64,000 nucleotides of DNA. Origin: a bacterium (GTDB lineage Bacteria > ARS69). A model generated the notes under the pieces. That model did no database searches. It was not told the origin of the DNA and was given only the letters and a program-made list of their open reading frames with translations. The DNA lies in the NCBI GenBank assembly GCA_025774805.1, contig JALGZR010000005.1, positions 7,503 through 71,502 on the forward strand, written 5' to 3'. Below are positions 56,311-64,000 of this stretch, one piece after another (the first letter of the stretch is position 1; each line of letters opens with the position of its first letter). The translations under genes and the position numbers were made by a program.

Positions 56311-57390
56311 TCATCCTGCCACCATCATCGCCCGGCCCAGCATCCCCTCGAACTCCTTGGGATCCGGACTCCGGGCGATCGCGTCCTCGTAGGCGATCTC
56401 CTTGCGGTTGTAGAGGGCCACGAGGGATTGGTTCATCGTCTGCATGCCGTACTTCTGGCCCGCCTGCATGAGACTGTAGATCTGGTGCGCCTTCCCCTCG
56501 CGGATGAGCGCACTGATCGCCGACGTGCAAATCATGACCTCGGCGGCCATCGACCGACCCGGGGGGGTCATCTTCGGGATGAGAGCCTGCGTCACGACAC
56601 CTCGGAGCACGAATGCGAGCTGAGCGTAGATCTGGTTGTGATGACTGGCAGGAAAGGCGTCCACGATGCGTGTGACGGACTCGGTCGCGGAGTTCGTGTG
56701 CAGCGTGGCGAAGGCCAGGTGCCCCGTTTCGGCCAGAGTCAGTGCCGTCTCCATCGTGTCGCGGTCCCGCATCTCACCCAGGAGAATCACGTCGGGGTCC
56801 TGGCGGAGAACGTGCCGCAGGGCGTTGTGGAAGCTGTGGGTGTCGGCTCCCACCTCGCGTTGATTCACGATGGCCCGCTTGTGATTGTGCATGAACTCGA
56901 TCGGATCTTCGATCGTGACGATGTGACAGGGCGTTTCCGAGTTGATCCGATCGATGAGGGACGCCAGCGTCGTGGACTTTCCGGAGCCGGTCGGCCCGGT
57001 CACGAGGATGAGGCCCCGGGGGAGGCCGGCCAGTTTCGCCACCGACTGCGGCAGACCGAGCGCCTCGAAGGGTGTCACCTCGAAGGGGATCTGGCGAACG
57101 ACCATCGTGACGACCCCGCGCTGGATGAAGCAGTTGCCGCGGAACCGGGCGAGGCCCTTGATTCCGAACGAGAAGTCCAGCTCGTTTTCGTTCTCGAACC
57201 TCTTCTTCTGCTCGTCGTTCAGGGCGCTGTACGAAAGGCGCTGGCACATGTCCGGAGTGAGGACCCCGCTGAGCTTCGAGGAGACGAGCACGCCATCGAC
57301 TCGAATCTGGGCCGGGATTCCCGCGGTCACGTGCAAGTCCGACGCCTTTGCCTTGACCATCTCTTCGAGCAGAGCGCGCAGCGAGACCAT
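56311..57390 (-). CDS. pilT: Pilus retraction ATPase PilT
   Basis: 359 residues. Walker A VTGPTGSGKSTTLASLI, Asp box TIEDPIEFMH, Walker B VILLGEMRDRDTME, His box AETGHLAFATLHTN, and the PilT-typical AIRRG-like end (EDAIARSPDPKEFEGML). GGGAGGAAAG precedes ATG. The 97 bp to pilC hold no clear feature. Confidence 0.97.
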   Translation of the reverse strand: MVSLRALLEEMVKAKASDLHVTAGIPAQIRVDGVLVSSKLSGVLTPDMCQRLSYSALNDEQKKRFENENELDFSFGIKGLARFRGNCFIQRGVVTMVVRQIPFEVTPFEALGLPQSVAKLAGLPRGLILVTGPTGSGKSTTLASLIDRINSETPCHIVTIEDPIEFMHNHKRAIVNQREVGADTHSFHNALRHVLRQDPDVILLGEMRDRDTMETALTLAETGHLAFATLHTNSATESVTRIVDAFPASHHNQIYAQLAFVLRGVVTQALIPKMTPPGRSMAAEVMICTSAISALIREGKAHQIYSLMQAGQKYGMQTMNQSLVALYNRKEIAYEDAIARSPDPKEFEGMLGRAMMVAG

Positions 57391-57408
57391 TTACTTTCCT
57401 CCCATCAG

Positions 57409-59097
57409 CTAATCGGCGGCCGACTCTCTGAGAACCTCTTCGGGAGTCGTCTCCCCCAACACCATCTTGCGGAGAGCGTCCTGACGCAGGGTCAGCATTC
57501 CCTCCTCGACGGCGACGGACTTGAGCTCCGCGGTGGACGCCCGGTCCAGGATCATCTTCCGGAGCCGGGACGACATCTGGAGCACCTCGTAGATCCCCGT
57601 CCGACCTCGGTATCCCGTCCCGTGACAGTCGTTGCAGCCCACGGCCCGGTAGAGCCTGTTGTCGCCGATCTCTGCCCGCGTGATCTGGAGTTCCGCCAAC
57701 AGCTCCTCGTGGGTCTCGATCCCCTCTCGGCACGCCGTGCACACCAGTCGCAGGAGTCTTTGGGCCACGATGCAGTTGACCGAGGAGGAGACGAGGAACG
57801 GGGCGATACCCATGTCGATCATCCGGTCGATCGTCGAAGGGGCGTCGTTCGTGTGAAGCGTCGAGAGCACGAGGTGGCCGGTGAGAGCGGCCTTCACCGC
57901 GATGGCGCCGGTCTCGAGATCGCGGATCTCGCCCACCATGACGATGTTCGGATCCTGGCGGAGAAAGGCCCGCAACGACGCCGCGAACGTGAGTCCGATC
58001 TCGTCATTGACGTTGACCTGGTTGATGCCCGGCAGGTTGTACTCGACGGGATCCTCGGCCGTCATGATGTTGACGTTGATGACGTTGATCTTGGAGATCG
58101 CCGAGTAGAGCGTCGTCGTCTTTCCCGAACCGGTGGGTCCCGTGACGAGAACCATCCCGTACGGACTCTCGATCGCCTTCAGGAAGCGCTCCAATGCCTC
58201 GGGCTGGAATCCGAACGTCTCGAGATTCACGTTCAGATTCGACTGGTCGAGGATCCGCATCACGATCTTCTCGCCGAAGATGCAGGGCAACGTCGACACC
58301 CGGAGGTCGATCTTGCGATTCTGGACCATGATCTTGATGCGGCCGTCCTGGGGGACCCGCTTCTCGGCGATGTCGAGTTCGGCCATCAGCTTGAGCCGGG
58401 AGGTGATCGGCGCCCGCATGCGCAGCGGAGGAGAGGGAAGCTCGTAGAGTGCCCCGTCCTGGCGAACCCGCACCCGAATCATCCTCTCGAATGGCTCGAT
58501 GTGGATGTCCGAAGCCTGTCGGGTCACGGCCTCGGCGAGGAGTGAGTTCACGTACTTGATGACCGGAGCGTCGTCGCTCCCCGCGAGCGGGTCATCTTCC
58601 TCCTCTTCCTCGACGTACTCCACCGCCTCGCCGTCTTCCATGTCCTTCATGATGTCGTTGAGGGCGTTGGCGGTGCCGTAGTAGCGGTCGACCGTGCGCT
58701 TGATGGCGCTCTCGGCGGCGACGACCGGCTGGACCTCCAGGCCGACGATGAACTTGATGTCGTCGATGGCGTAGAGGTTCAGCGGGTCGGACATCGCGAG
58801 GGTGAGGGTCCTTCCCACTTTCCGGATGGGGATGGCGCCGAACTTGGTGGCGACGTCGGCGGGAAGGAGATCGACCGCGACCTTGTCCACGTCGAAGTTG
58901 TCGAGATCGACGGCGGGCATGTCGTAGATGCGCGACAGCACGGTGAGGAGATCTCCTTCCGACATCAACCCCACCTTGACGAGGCAGGCGTCGAGGGTGT
59001 CCCCCGTCGACTTCTGTGCTTTTCGAGCGTGGTCGAGCTGCTCCTCGGAGATGACTTCATTCTCGAGAAGAAGAGTCTCGAGCCGTTCCATCGACAA
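57409..59097 (-). CDS. pilB: Pilus extension ATPase PilB
   Basis: 562 residues. N-terminal MshE domain (EEQLDHARKAQKSTGDTLDACLVKVG), Walker A VTGPTGSGKTTTLYSAI, MTAEDPVEYNLPGINQVNV, Walker B MVGEIRDLETG, and a zinc tetracysteine CTAC...CNDCHGTGYRGRTGIYEV. GGAGAGG fits a TTG start at 59097 (6-base spacing); ATG at 59091 is the alternative. Overlaps comEA by 41 bases. Confidence 0.96.
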   Translation of the reverse strand: MSMERLETLLLENEVISEEQLDHARKAQKSTGDTLDACLVKVGLMSEGDLLTVLSRIYDMPAVDLDNFDVDKVAVDLLPADVATKFGAIPIRKVGRTLTLAMSDPLNLYAIDDIKFIVGLEVQPVVAAESAIKRTVDRYYGTANALNDIMKDMEDGEAVEYVEEEEEDDPLAGSDDAPVIKYVNSLLAEAVTRQASDIHIEPFERMIRVRVRQDGALYELPSPPLRMRAPITSRLKLMAELDIAEKRVPQDGRIKIMVQNRKIDLRVSTLPCIFGEKIVMRILDQSNLNVNLETFGFQPEALERFLKAIESPYGMVLVTGPTGSGKTTTLYSAISKINVINVNIMTAEDPVEYNLPGINQVNVNDEIGLTFAASLRAFLRQDPNIVMVGEIRDLETGAIAVKAALTGHLVLSTLHTNDAPSTIDRMIDMGIAPFLVSSSVNCIVAQRLLRLVCTACREGIETHEELLAELQITRAEIGDNRLYRAVGCNDCHGTGYRGRTGIYEVLQMSSRLRKMILDRASTAELKSVAVEEGMLTLRQDALRKMVLGETTPEEVLRESAAD

Positions 59098-59524
59098 GTT
59101 GTTCCTCTCCCTCCGTCGCCGCGGATTCCGTCTCGGCGTCCGCTCCCCCGGCTTCCGTTCCCGTCGTCACCAGACCCCGGAGCCTCTCCACCGTTCGGGG
59201 GCCGATGCCCGGGACCCGATCGAGATCTTCGATCGTCTCGAACCGCCCCCCGCTCTCCCGGGTCGCGACGATCGCGCGCGCCTTGACGGGCCCGATTCCG
59301 GGCAGCAGCTCGAGCAGCTCCGGTCCCTCCCGATTCACGTCGATCGGGAACGGATCGCGCTCGATCACCGAAGCGCTCGGGGCCTCGCCGGCGCCCCCGG
59401 TGTTCGTCGCAGACCGGTTCCCGATCCCTCCGGGGAGGGATCCGAGGAGAACCCCCAACGCGACGAAGAGCAGAACGTTCCGCTCCTCGCGCGTCAGAAG
59501 AGACACTCCGCCTCGCGGAGCCAC
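59057..59524 (-). CDS. comEA: ComEA-like helix-hairpin-helix protein
   Basis: 155 residues. N-terminal membrane segment about 15-35 (NVLLFVALGVLLGSLPGG), linker, then two HhH motifs (LLELLPGIGPVKARAIV; IEDLDRVPGIGPRTVERL), and an acidic tail. Periplasmic DNA-binding protein for DNA uptake in competent bacteria. First gene of the pilBTC-pilSR run, and with dprA it suggests transformation. The stop lies 41 bases inside pilB. Confidence 0.88.
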   Translation of the reverse strand: MAPRGGVSLLTREERNVLLFVALGVLLGSLPGGIGNRSATNTGGAGEAPSASVIERDPFPIDVNREGPELLELLPGIGPVKARAIVATRESGGRFETIEDLDRVPGIGPRTVERLRGLVTTGTEAGGADAETESAATEGEEQLVDGTARDSSSRE

Positions 59525-59676
59525 GATTTCTCCCTCCGGGTATCGGTGTCGGTCTCCATCCCCTTGACCTTCGAAGAGAGGTGAACTCTTTAGAAGACAA
59601 CGAGTTGCCAGAATCGACCAAAACTCCCCGCGATGGACCGGGATCGCCCACGCGGGCGGGAGTCGGATGGGGAGCG

Positions 59677-59727
59677 GAGCGGCCCGGGGAGGAATGCGGG
59701 CCCGCCTGGGGAGGAACGCAGGCTAAA
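59677..59727 (+). repeat. Dispersed element, tandem pair of diverged copies (12 and 13)
   Basis: GGCCCGGGGAGGAATGCGGG (59680-59700 region) is followed by CGCCTGGGGAGGAACGCAGG and CTAA. The second copy supplies the TAG stop of manC on the minus strand. GGTGAGAAATGC is changed to GGGGAGGAACGC, the same A-to-G drift in both copies. Confidence 0.6.
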
Positions 59728-60781
59728 GCAGGTCTCGGCGCCCCCGCTCACCGAGAGTCTCGACCACCTTCTTCACGTCCTGGGCCCGATCCTTCGGGCA
59801 GACCAGGAGCGCATCGGGAGTGTCCACGACGAGCACGCCCTCGAGGCCGATCACCGCCGTGAACCGGGATGAGGATCGCACGAGACAGTCGCGCGAATCG
59901 AGCGCGAGCGCGTCGCCCTCGATCACGTTGCCGGAGCCGTCCGCGGGGAGGAGCTCCGAGAGCGCGTTCCAGGAGCCTACGTCGGACCACGGAAAGTCCG
60001 CCGGCACGACCCAGACGTTCGCGGAGTGCTCGAGCACGGCGTAGTCCACGGAGATCGACGTGAGATCGCAGTAGTGATCCGCCAGGGCCGCTTCCAGATC
60101 GGAGGCCGCGGCGATGCGCCGGCAGCTCGCGACCATCTCGGGGTGACGTGATTCGAGCTCCTCGAGGAACACGTCGGCCCGCCAGGCGAAGATTCCGCTG
60201 TTCCAGAAGTGGCGGCCGCTCTTCAGAAACGCCTCGGCCGTCGCACGGTCGGGCTTCTCCGTGAAGCGCGCGACGCGGCGCAGGCGGGGATCGACCGGAT
60301 CCCCCGCTTCGATGTATCCGTAGCCCGTCTCGGGAGAGGTGGGCACGACTCCGAACGTGACGAGTCCCCCCCGCTCGCGGGCGGCGTCGCACGCAAAGCG
60401 CGCAGTGTGGCGGAAGCGCTCCTCGTCCTCGATCCAGTGATCCGCCGGCGCGATGAGCAGGACCCCGGACGGATCCTCGCGCGAAACCAGCGCGGCGGCC
60501 AGAGCCACGCAGGGAGCGGTGTTCCGACCGACGGGCTCGCCGACCACCTGCCCGGGCGGAATCTCGGGGAGGTGCCGGCGCGCCACGTCGACGTGGGCCG
60601 CGTTCGTGACGATCCAGATCCGCTCCGCGCCGGCGAGGGGCTCGAGGCGCCGACCGGTGCGCCGCAGCATCGACTCCTTCCCCTCGAGAGGGAGGAACTG
60701 CTTGGGTCGTCCCTCGCGGCTGGCGGGCCAGAAGCGGGTGCCCCGCCCCCCGGCCATGATGATCGGGTGGATCGGGCTCAT
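59723..60781 (-). CDS. manC: Mannose-1-phosphate guanylyltransferase
   Basis: 352 residues. Makes GDP-mannose. Nucleotidyltransferase signature IIMAGGRGTRFWPASREGRPKQFLPL, ADHW for metal binding, FTEKPD and FPWSDVGSWNAL are characteristic. No C-terminal isomerase domain, so it is the single-function form. ATGA overlap with manB gives a two-step GDP-mannose unit. Confidence 0.96.
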   Translation of the reverse strand: MSPIHPIIMAGGRGTRFWPASREGRPKQFLPLEGKESMLRRTGRRLEPLAGAERIWIVTNAAHVDVARRHLPEIPPGQVVGEPVGRNTAPCVALAAALVSREDPSGVLLIAPADHWIEDEERFRHTARFACDAARERGGLVTFGVVPTSPETGYGYIEAGDPVDPRLRRVARFTEKPDRATAEAFLKSGRHFWNSGIFAWRADVFLEELESRHPEMVASCRRIAAASDLEAALADHYCDLTSISVDYAVLEHSANVWVVPADFPWSDVGSWNALSELLPADGSGNVIEGDALALDSRDCLVRSSSRFTAVIGLEGVLVVDTPDALLVCPKDRAQDVKKVVETLGERGRRDLL

Positions 60782-62145
60782 GCGACCCCCACCGACCTCA
60801 TCACTTCCTCCAGCTTCGCCTCGACGAGGGCCCGGATCTCGTTCAACCGCTCCTCGGTGTCGGCCTCGAAGCGCAGCACGAGCAGTGGCGTCGTGTTCGA
60901 CGCGCGCACGAGCCCCCACCCGTCCCCGAAGTCGATCCGGGCGCCGTCCACGTCGACAACCGGGTGGTCCTTCCGGAAGTGCTCGGTGATCTCTCGGACC
61001 ACCTCGAACTTGTGCTCCTCGGGACACTCGACCCGCACTTCCGGCGTGGAGGGATACGAGGGAATCGTCGCCATGATCTCGGAGAGCGGCGCGTCCTCGT
61101 TCGCCACGATCTCGATCAGGCGGCACGCCGCGTAGAGCGCGTCATCGAAGCCGAAGTAGCGGTGTTTGAAGAACATGTGCCCCGACATCTCTCCCGCGAG
61201 CTGCGCGCCGGTCTCCTTCATCTTCTGCTTGATGAGGGAGTGGCCCGTGCGCCACATCACGGGCTCGCCGCCGTGGGCGCGGATGTCCTCGATCAGGCCC
61301 TTCGAGCACTTCACCTCGAAGATGATCGGCGAGGGGCCGTCCCGCAGGACGTCGCGGGCGTAGAGCGCGAGCAGACGATCGCCCCAGATGATCCCGCCCT
61401 TCTCGTCGACCACGCCGATCCGGTCGGCGTCTCCGTCGAGGGCGATGCCGAAGTCGGCCCCCGTCTCCTTCACCCGGGAGATCAGGGCCGTCAGGTTCTC
61501 GGCGACGGTCGGATCGGGATGGTGATTCGGGAAGCGACCGTCCGGCTCGCAAAAGAGCTTGTGGACGGTGCACCCGAGGGTCTCGAGGACGTTCGGAAGA
61601 TGCGGCCCTCCCACCCCGTTTCCCGCGTCCACCACGACCGTGAGCCCGCGCTCCGGCGAGACGTCTTCGGTGAGGCGCCCCAGGTACTCGGGCAGGATCC
61701 GCCGCTCCTCGACCGACCCCTCTCCGGTCTCGAAGTCGTCCGCCTCGATGATCCGGCGAACCTCCTGGATCCGCTCCCCGTAGATCGAGCCCCTTCCGAC
61801 CGATGTCTTGAAGCCGTTGTACTCGGGAGGGTTGTGACTCCCGGTGATCATGATCCCCCCGCCGACGTCCATCGTGTAGAGCGCGTAATAGAGGCCAGGG
61901 GTGGGCGTGACGCCCACGTCGATGACACGCAGCCCGGTCGAGACCAAGCCCCTCACGAGATCGTCCCGGACGCGGTCGGAGGACAGACGGACGTCTCGAC
62001 CGAGGACCAGGCTCTCCGCCCCGGCGCGGGCGAGCACCGTGCCCAGTCCTTTTCCGATGAGCTCACAGGTGGCGGAGTCGAGTTGCCTTTCGACCACTCC
62101 GCGGATGTCGTACTCGCGGAAGATCTCGGTCGGGACGTTCGCCAT
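60778..62145 (-). CDS. manB: Phosphomannomutase / phosphoglucomutase
   Basis: 455 residues. Catalytic phosphoserine loop TGSHNPPEYNG, Mg-binding DGDADRIGVVD, sugar-binding GEMSGHMFF and C-terminal phosphate-binding RASNTTP. Start MANVPTEIFREYDIRG at 62145 follows AGAGGA. Works with manC; could also serve glucose 1-phosphate supply. Confidence 0.96.
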   Translation of the reverse strand: MANVPTEIFREYDIRGVVERQLDSATCELIGKGLGTVLARAGAESLVLGRDVRLSSDRVRDDLVRGLVSTGLRVIDVGVTPTPGLYYALYTMDVGGGIMITGSHNPPEYNGFKTSVGRGSIYGERIQEVRRIIEADDFETGEGSVEERRILPEYLGRLTEDVSPERGLTVVVDAGNGVGGPHLPNVLETLGCTVHKLFCEPDGRFPNHHPDPTVAENLTALISRVKETGADFGIALDGDADRIGVVDEKGGIIWGDRLLALYARDVLRDGPSPIIFEVKCSKGLIEDIRAHGGEPVMWRTGHSLIKQKMKETGAQLAGEMSGHMFFKHRYFGFDDALYAACRLIEIVANEDAPLSEIMATIPSYPSTPEVRVECPEEHKFEVVREITEHFRKDHPVVDVDGARIDFGDGWGLVRASNTTPLLVLRFEADTEERLNEIRALVEAKLEEVMRSVGVA

Positions 62146-62222
62146 GATGTCCTCTTTCTCGGTCCGGCGGACCGAAGGGAGCCCGTCGCCCTCCCGGCGC
62201 TGCCGGAGTGGAGACGGGCGGG

Positions 62223-62765
62223 TCAGATGATGTCTTCCCTGTTCTCGGGGCGGAGAGACGGACGAATCATGCCGCCCCGGAGCGATGTCCAGTCCAGCCG
62301 CTCGAGGGTCTCTTCGGGAATCAGATTCAGCAGGATGCGTCCGGCCTCCAGCGCATAGGGGAACGTGATCGATCGACTCGTCGCCGGAAGGGGACCGGAA
62401 CCCTCGACCGCGAGAGCCAGGATGCCGAGGATCGCCGCCGCCCGGAGGAATCCGAGCCCTCCCCCGAGTAGTCGATCCAACCAGGAGAGGGACAGACCCT
62501 TCATCACCTTTCGGAGCAGCCACGCGGTGAGAGTGAAGGCCAGCGCGATCCCGAGGAAGATCAGGACAAACCCCACGGCCGGGGCGGCGCGCTCCGGTAT
62601 CCACTCGGCGAGGACCATTCCGAGTGCGCCCGATTCCCGCACGGCGATGACGAATCCGACGACCAGTCCAACGATCGAAAAGACCGTCCTCACCGCACCC
62701 CGGGACAGACCGGCGAGAACGCTGGTCCCGGTGATGCCGAAAATGATCCAATCCACCCAGTTCAC
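62223..62765 (-). CDS. cvpA: CvpA family membrane protein
   Basis: 180 residues, four membrane helices. WVDWIIFGITGTSVLAGLSRG start and SWLDRLLGGGLGFLRA match CvpA (colicin V production) proteins, thought to support envelope integrity. GTG at 62765 has GGAGAG upstream. A long frame upstream of it is not conserved. First gene of the cvpA-manB-manC unit. Confidence 0.9.
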   Translation of the reverse strand: MNWVDWIIFGITGTSVLAGLSRGAVRTVFSIVGLVVGFVIAVRESGALGMVLAEWIPERAAPAVGFVLIFLGIALAFTLTAWLLRKVMKGLSLSWLDRLLGGGLGFLRAAAILGILALAVEGSGPLPATSRSITFPYALEAGRILLNLIPEETLERLDWTSLRGGMIRPSLRPENREDII

Positions 62766-62855
62766 GGGCTCTCCTCCCGGCCGCCGAAAGCTCCCCGTTC
62801 CCGGCGATTCCGGCCTGGCGCAGCGGGAAGTCGCCGGGCGGGCGCATCCGGGCGC

Positions 62856-62884
62856 AGGGTATCGACGGACCCACGGAGTGTCAA
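62856..62884 (-). promoter_or_regulatory. Promoter of cvpA-manB-manC
   Basis: Perfect TTGACA (62879-62884), 17-base spacer, TACCCT (62856-62861) on the minus strand. Leader of about 84 bases to the cvpA GTG. Same -10 as the gap site. Confidence 0.65.
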
Positions 62885-62991
62885 TCGCACCCGCGTTCGG
62901 CGCTCGCGATGCGTCCCGCCCGGTCGCGCCCGATCTCACCGCCTCATCTCGCCGGGCACCTCGCCGCGCCCGTCCTCGGCGGATGCGGGAC

Positions 62992-64000
62992 TCACCCGAC
63001 GAAGCGCCAGGAGATCCCGTACATGCGGGAGAACCCCGGGAACCGGTAACCGGGCTCGACGTCGTCCGCCCTTTCCAGGAGATCGTGAAAGCGATAGAAG
63101 AACACCGCGTCCCCGATCTCGCCCTCGAGGATCACGTCGGTCAACCACGCATCGACCGGGACGCGACCGAACAGATCGAGTCCGCCCCGATCGTCCGCGT
63201 GGGTCAATCGTCCCCGCACCCGGGCCAGAAGCTCGTCCTGGAAGAAGCGCCGCTCCAGGTAGCCCTCTCCGGTCCAGACCCGCTTCGGTCGCCCGGGCAG
63301 ACGTTCGTCCGTGTCCGTGTTCTCGGCCGACTGGACCGTGTAGCTCGTGCGGAGCTGCATCTGTCCGAGCCAGGAAAGAAGGGGAACCGGAAATGGATCG
63401 GTGTCGAATCCGATCGTCGCTCCGGTGATCTTCCCCTTTCCGACGGGAGCGTCGAGGGCCGGCTCTCGCGCCTGTACCTGCTCGAACGTGGGACCGGAGC
63501 GGAAGTCCTTGACCCAGCTGCCGTAGGCGACGCCCCGCACGCGGACCGGGCCCCGATGCCAGCGGACACCGATCTCGGCGGAATCGTGGGTCTCGTTCGC
63601 GCGGCCGGCCGCCCCCCGATCCGGGATGCGCTCCCCGCGAGAGGTGATCGCGAAGATGGACAGCGGCGACCACTCCCACTCCGCTTCGAGGCGCGCGTGG
63701 AGAGCGCGCCGACGATCCTCTTCGATGTCCGCCCGTGCGGTCCCGGTGACGAGCCACTGATCCCGGAAGCGGCGGGTGCCGCGCACCGCGGCACCTACCC
63801 TCCAGAACCGATCGACGCTCCCCGACTCCTCCTCCTCGATGCGCCAGCGGACGGCTTCGGCTCGCGCCACGAGATCCCACCGGGACATGGGGGGAAGATC
63901 TGCCGTCACGCACGCGCGCGGTGCGAGGATCTCCCGGGTCCGCGTCGGCTCGCCCCCCCCGATGTTCTCCAGGCGTTCCCGCAGAAGCCCGAGCTCGAGC
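62992..64000 (-). CDS. Outer-membrane beta-barrel protein (N-terminus beyond right edge)
   Basis: At least 336 residues in the window. The C-terminal part shows alternating polar/aromatic strands separated by charged turns (VDRFWRVGAAVRGTRRF, WLVTGTARADIEED, MQLRTSYTVQSAENT, RMYGISWRFVG) and ends in F-V-G, as in outer-membrane barrels. A GTG at 63907-63909 is the first possible internal start, but the frame stays open to base 64000 with sensible sequence, so the gene continues. Substrate unknown; some HhH-plus-barrel proteins look like this. Confidence 0.65.
   Translation of the reverse strand, partial: LELGLLRERLENIGGGEPTRTREILAPRACVTADLPPMSRWDLVARAEAVRWRIEEEESGSVDRFWRVGAAVRGTRRFRDQWLVTGTARADIEEDRRRALHARLEAEWEWSPLSIFAITSRGERIPDRGAAGRANETHDSAEIGVRWHRGPVRVRGVAYGSWVKDFRSGPTFEQVQAREPALDAPVGKGKITGATIGFDTDPFPVPLLSWLGQMQLRTSYTVQSAENTDTDERLPGRPKRVWTGEGYLERRFFQDELLARVRGRLTHADDRGGLDLFGRVPVDAWLTDVILEGEIGDAVFFYRFHDLLERADDVEPGYRFPGFSRMYGISWRFVG

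Noticed and set aside
59596-59610. TGGCAACTCGTTGTC on the minus strand, a near sigma54 site 70 bp before comEA
   Set aside because: The -24 part fits, but the invariant GC of the -12 box is GT. Not strong enough to list as a promoter.

Overview
The window is GC-rich, gene-dense bacterial chromosome. Genes for heptose activation, a lipid A-type acyltransferase, PilQ/PilP and an outer-membrane beta-barrel point to a diderm. An M6 peptidase with a FlgD/Ig-like tail, CHAT/TPR proteins and several sigma54 activators recall uncultivated FCB-type lineages such as Candidatus Eisenbacteria. That placement is inference; no rRNA or other marker is present. I found no tRNA, rRNA, CRISPR array or intact insertion sequence.

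Layout. 1-6 kb (minus): the start of gap, then a signalling operon made of a 1293-residue PAS/pseudo-receiver/triple-GAF protein, an HDOD protein and a lone histidine-kinase DHp domain. 6-9 kb (plus): a membrane protein overlapping a TPR-CHAT protease. 9-21.6 kb (minus): one long run, rfaE1-rfaE2-sucCD-ndk-yceD-rpmF-plsX-fabH-fabD-fabG-acpP-fabF-rnc, with RNase III carrying a huge disordered tail. 21.7-26 kb (plus): secreted M6 peptidase, DUF3467 protein and a GH57 branching enzyme whose end overlaps convergent rnd. 27.6-32.4 kb (minus): obgE, HEAT protein, dprA, acyltransferase, PfkB kinase. 32.5-35.2 kb: a HAD phosphatase facing aroK-rsmD-coaD-fmdB. 35.5-36.1 kb: a small secreted protein behind a sigma54-type promoter. 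36.2-59.5 kb (minus): a type IV pilus region with pilMNOPQ, pilD, pilA, pilSR and pilBTC, comEA, an ABC exporter, an extra sensor/activator pair, an FG-GAP protein, a TPR protein and a GAF-type sigma54 activator. 59.7-62.8 kb (minus): cvpA, manB, manC. The right edge cuts an outer-membrane protein.

The main unexplained signal is a short dispersed element, seen about a dozen times at gene boundaries. In one orientation it reads CTAGCCTGCATTTCTCACC followed by GGGCTCGTCGCGAGGC. Many copies supply the stop codon of a neighbouring gene, one overlaps a promoter -10, one contributes to a Shine-Dalgarno, and two places carry inverted pairs.

Regulation can partly be read. Five sites fit TTGAC-N18-TANNNT (gap, rfaE1, obgE, HAD gene, cvpA). 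Two sites fit the sigma54 -24/-12 pattern (pilA and the small secreted protein), matching the three sigma54 activators encoded nearby. Many genes overlap by ATGA/GTGA, indicating tight translational coupling.
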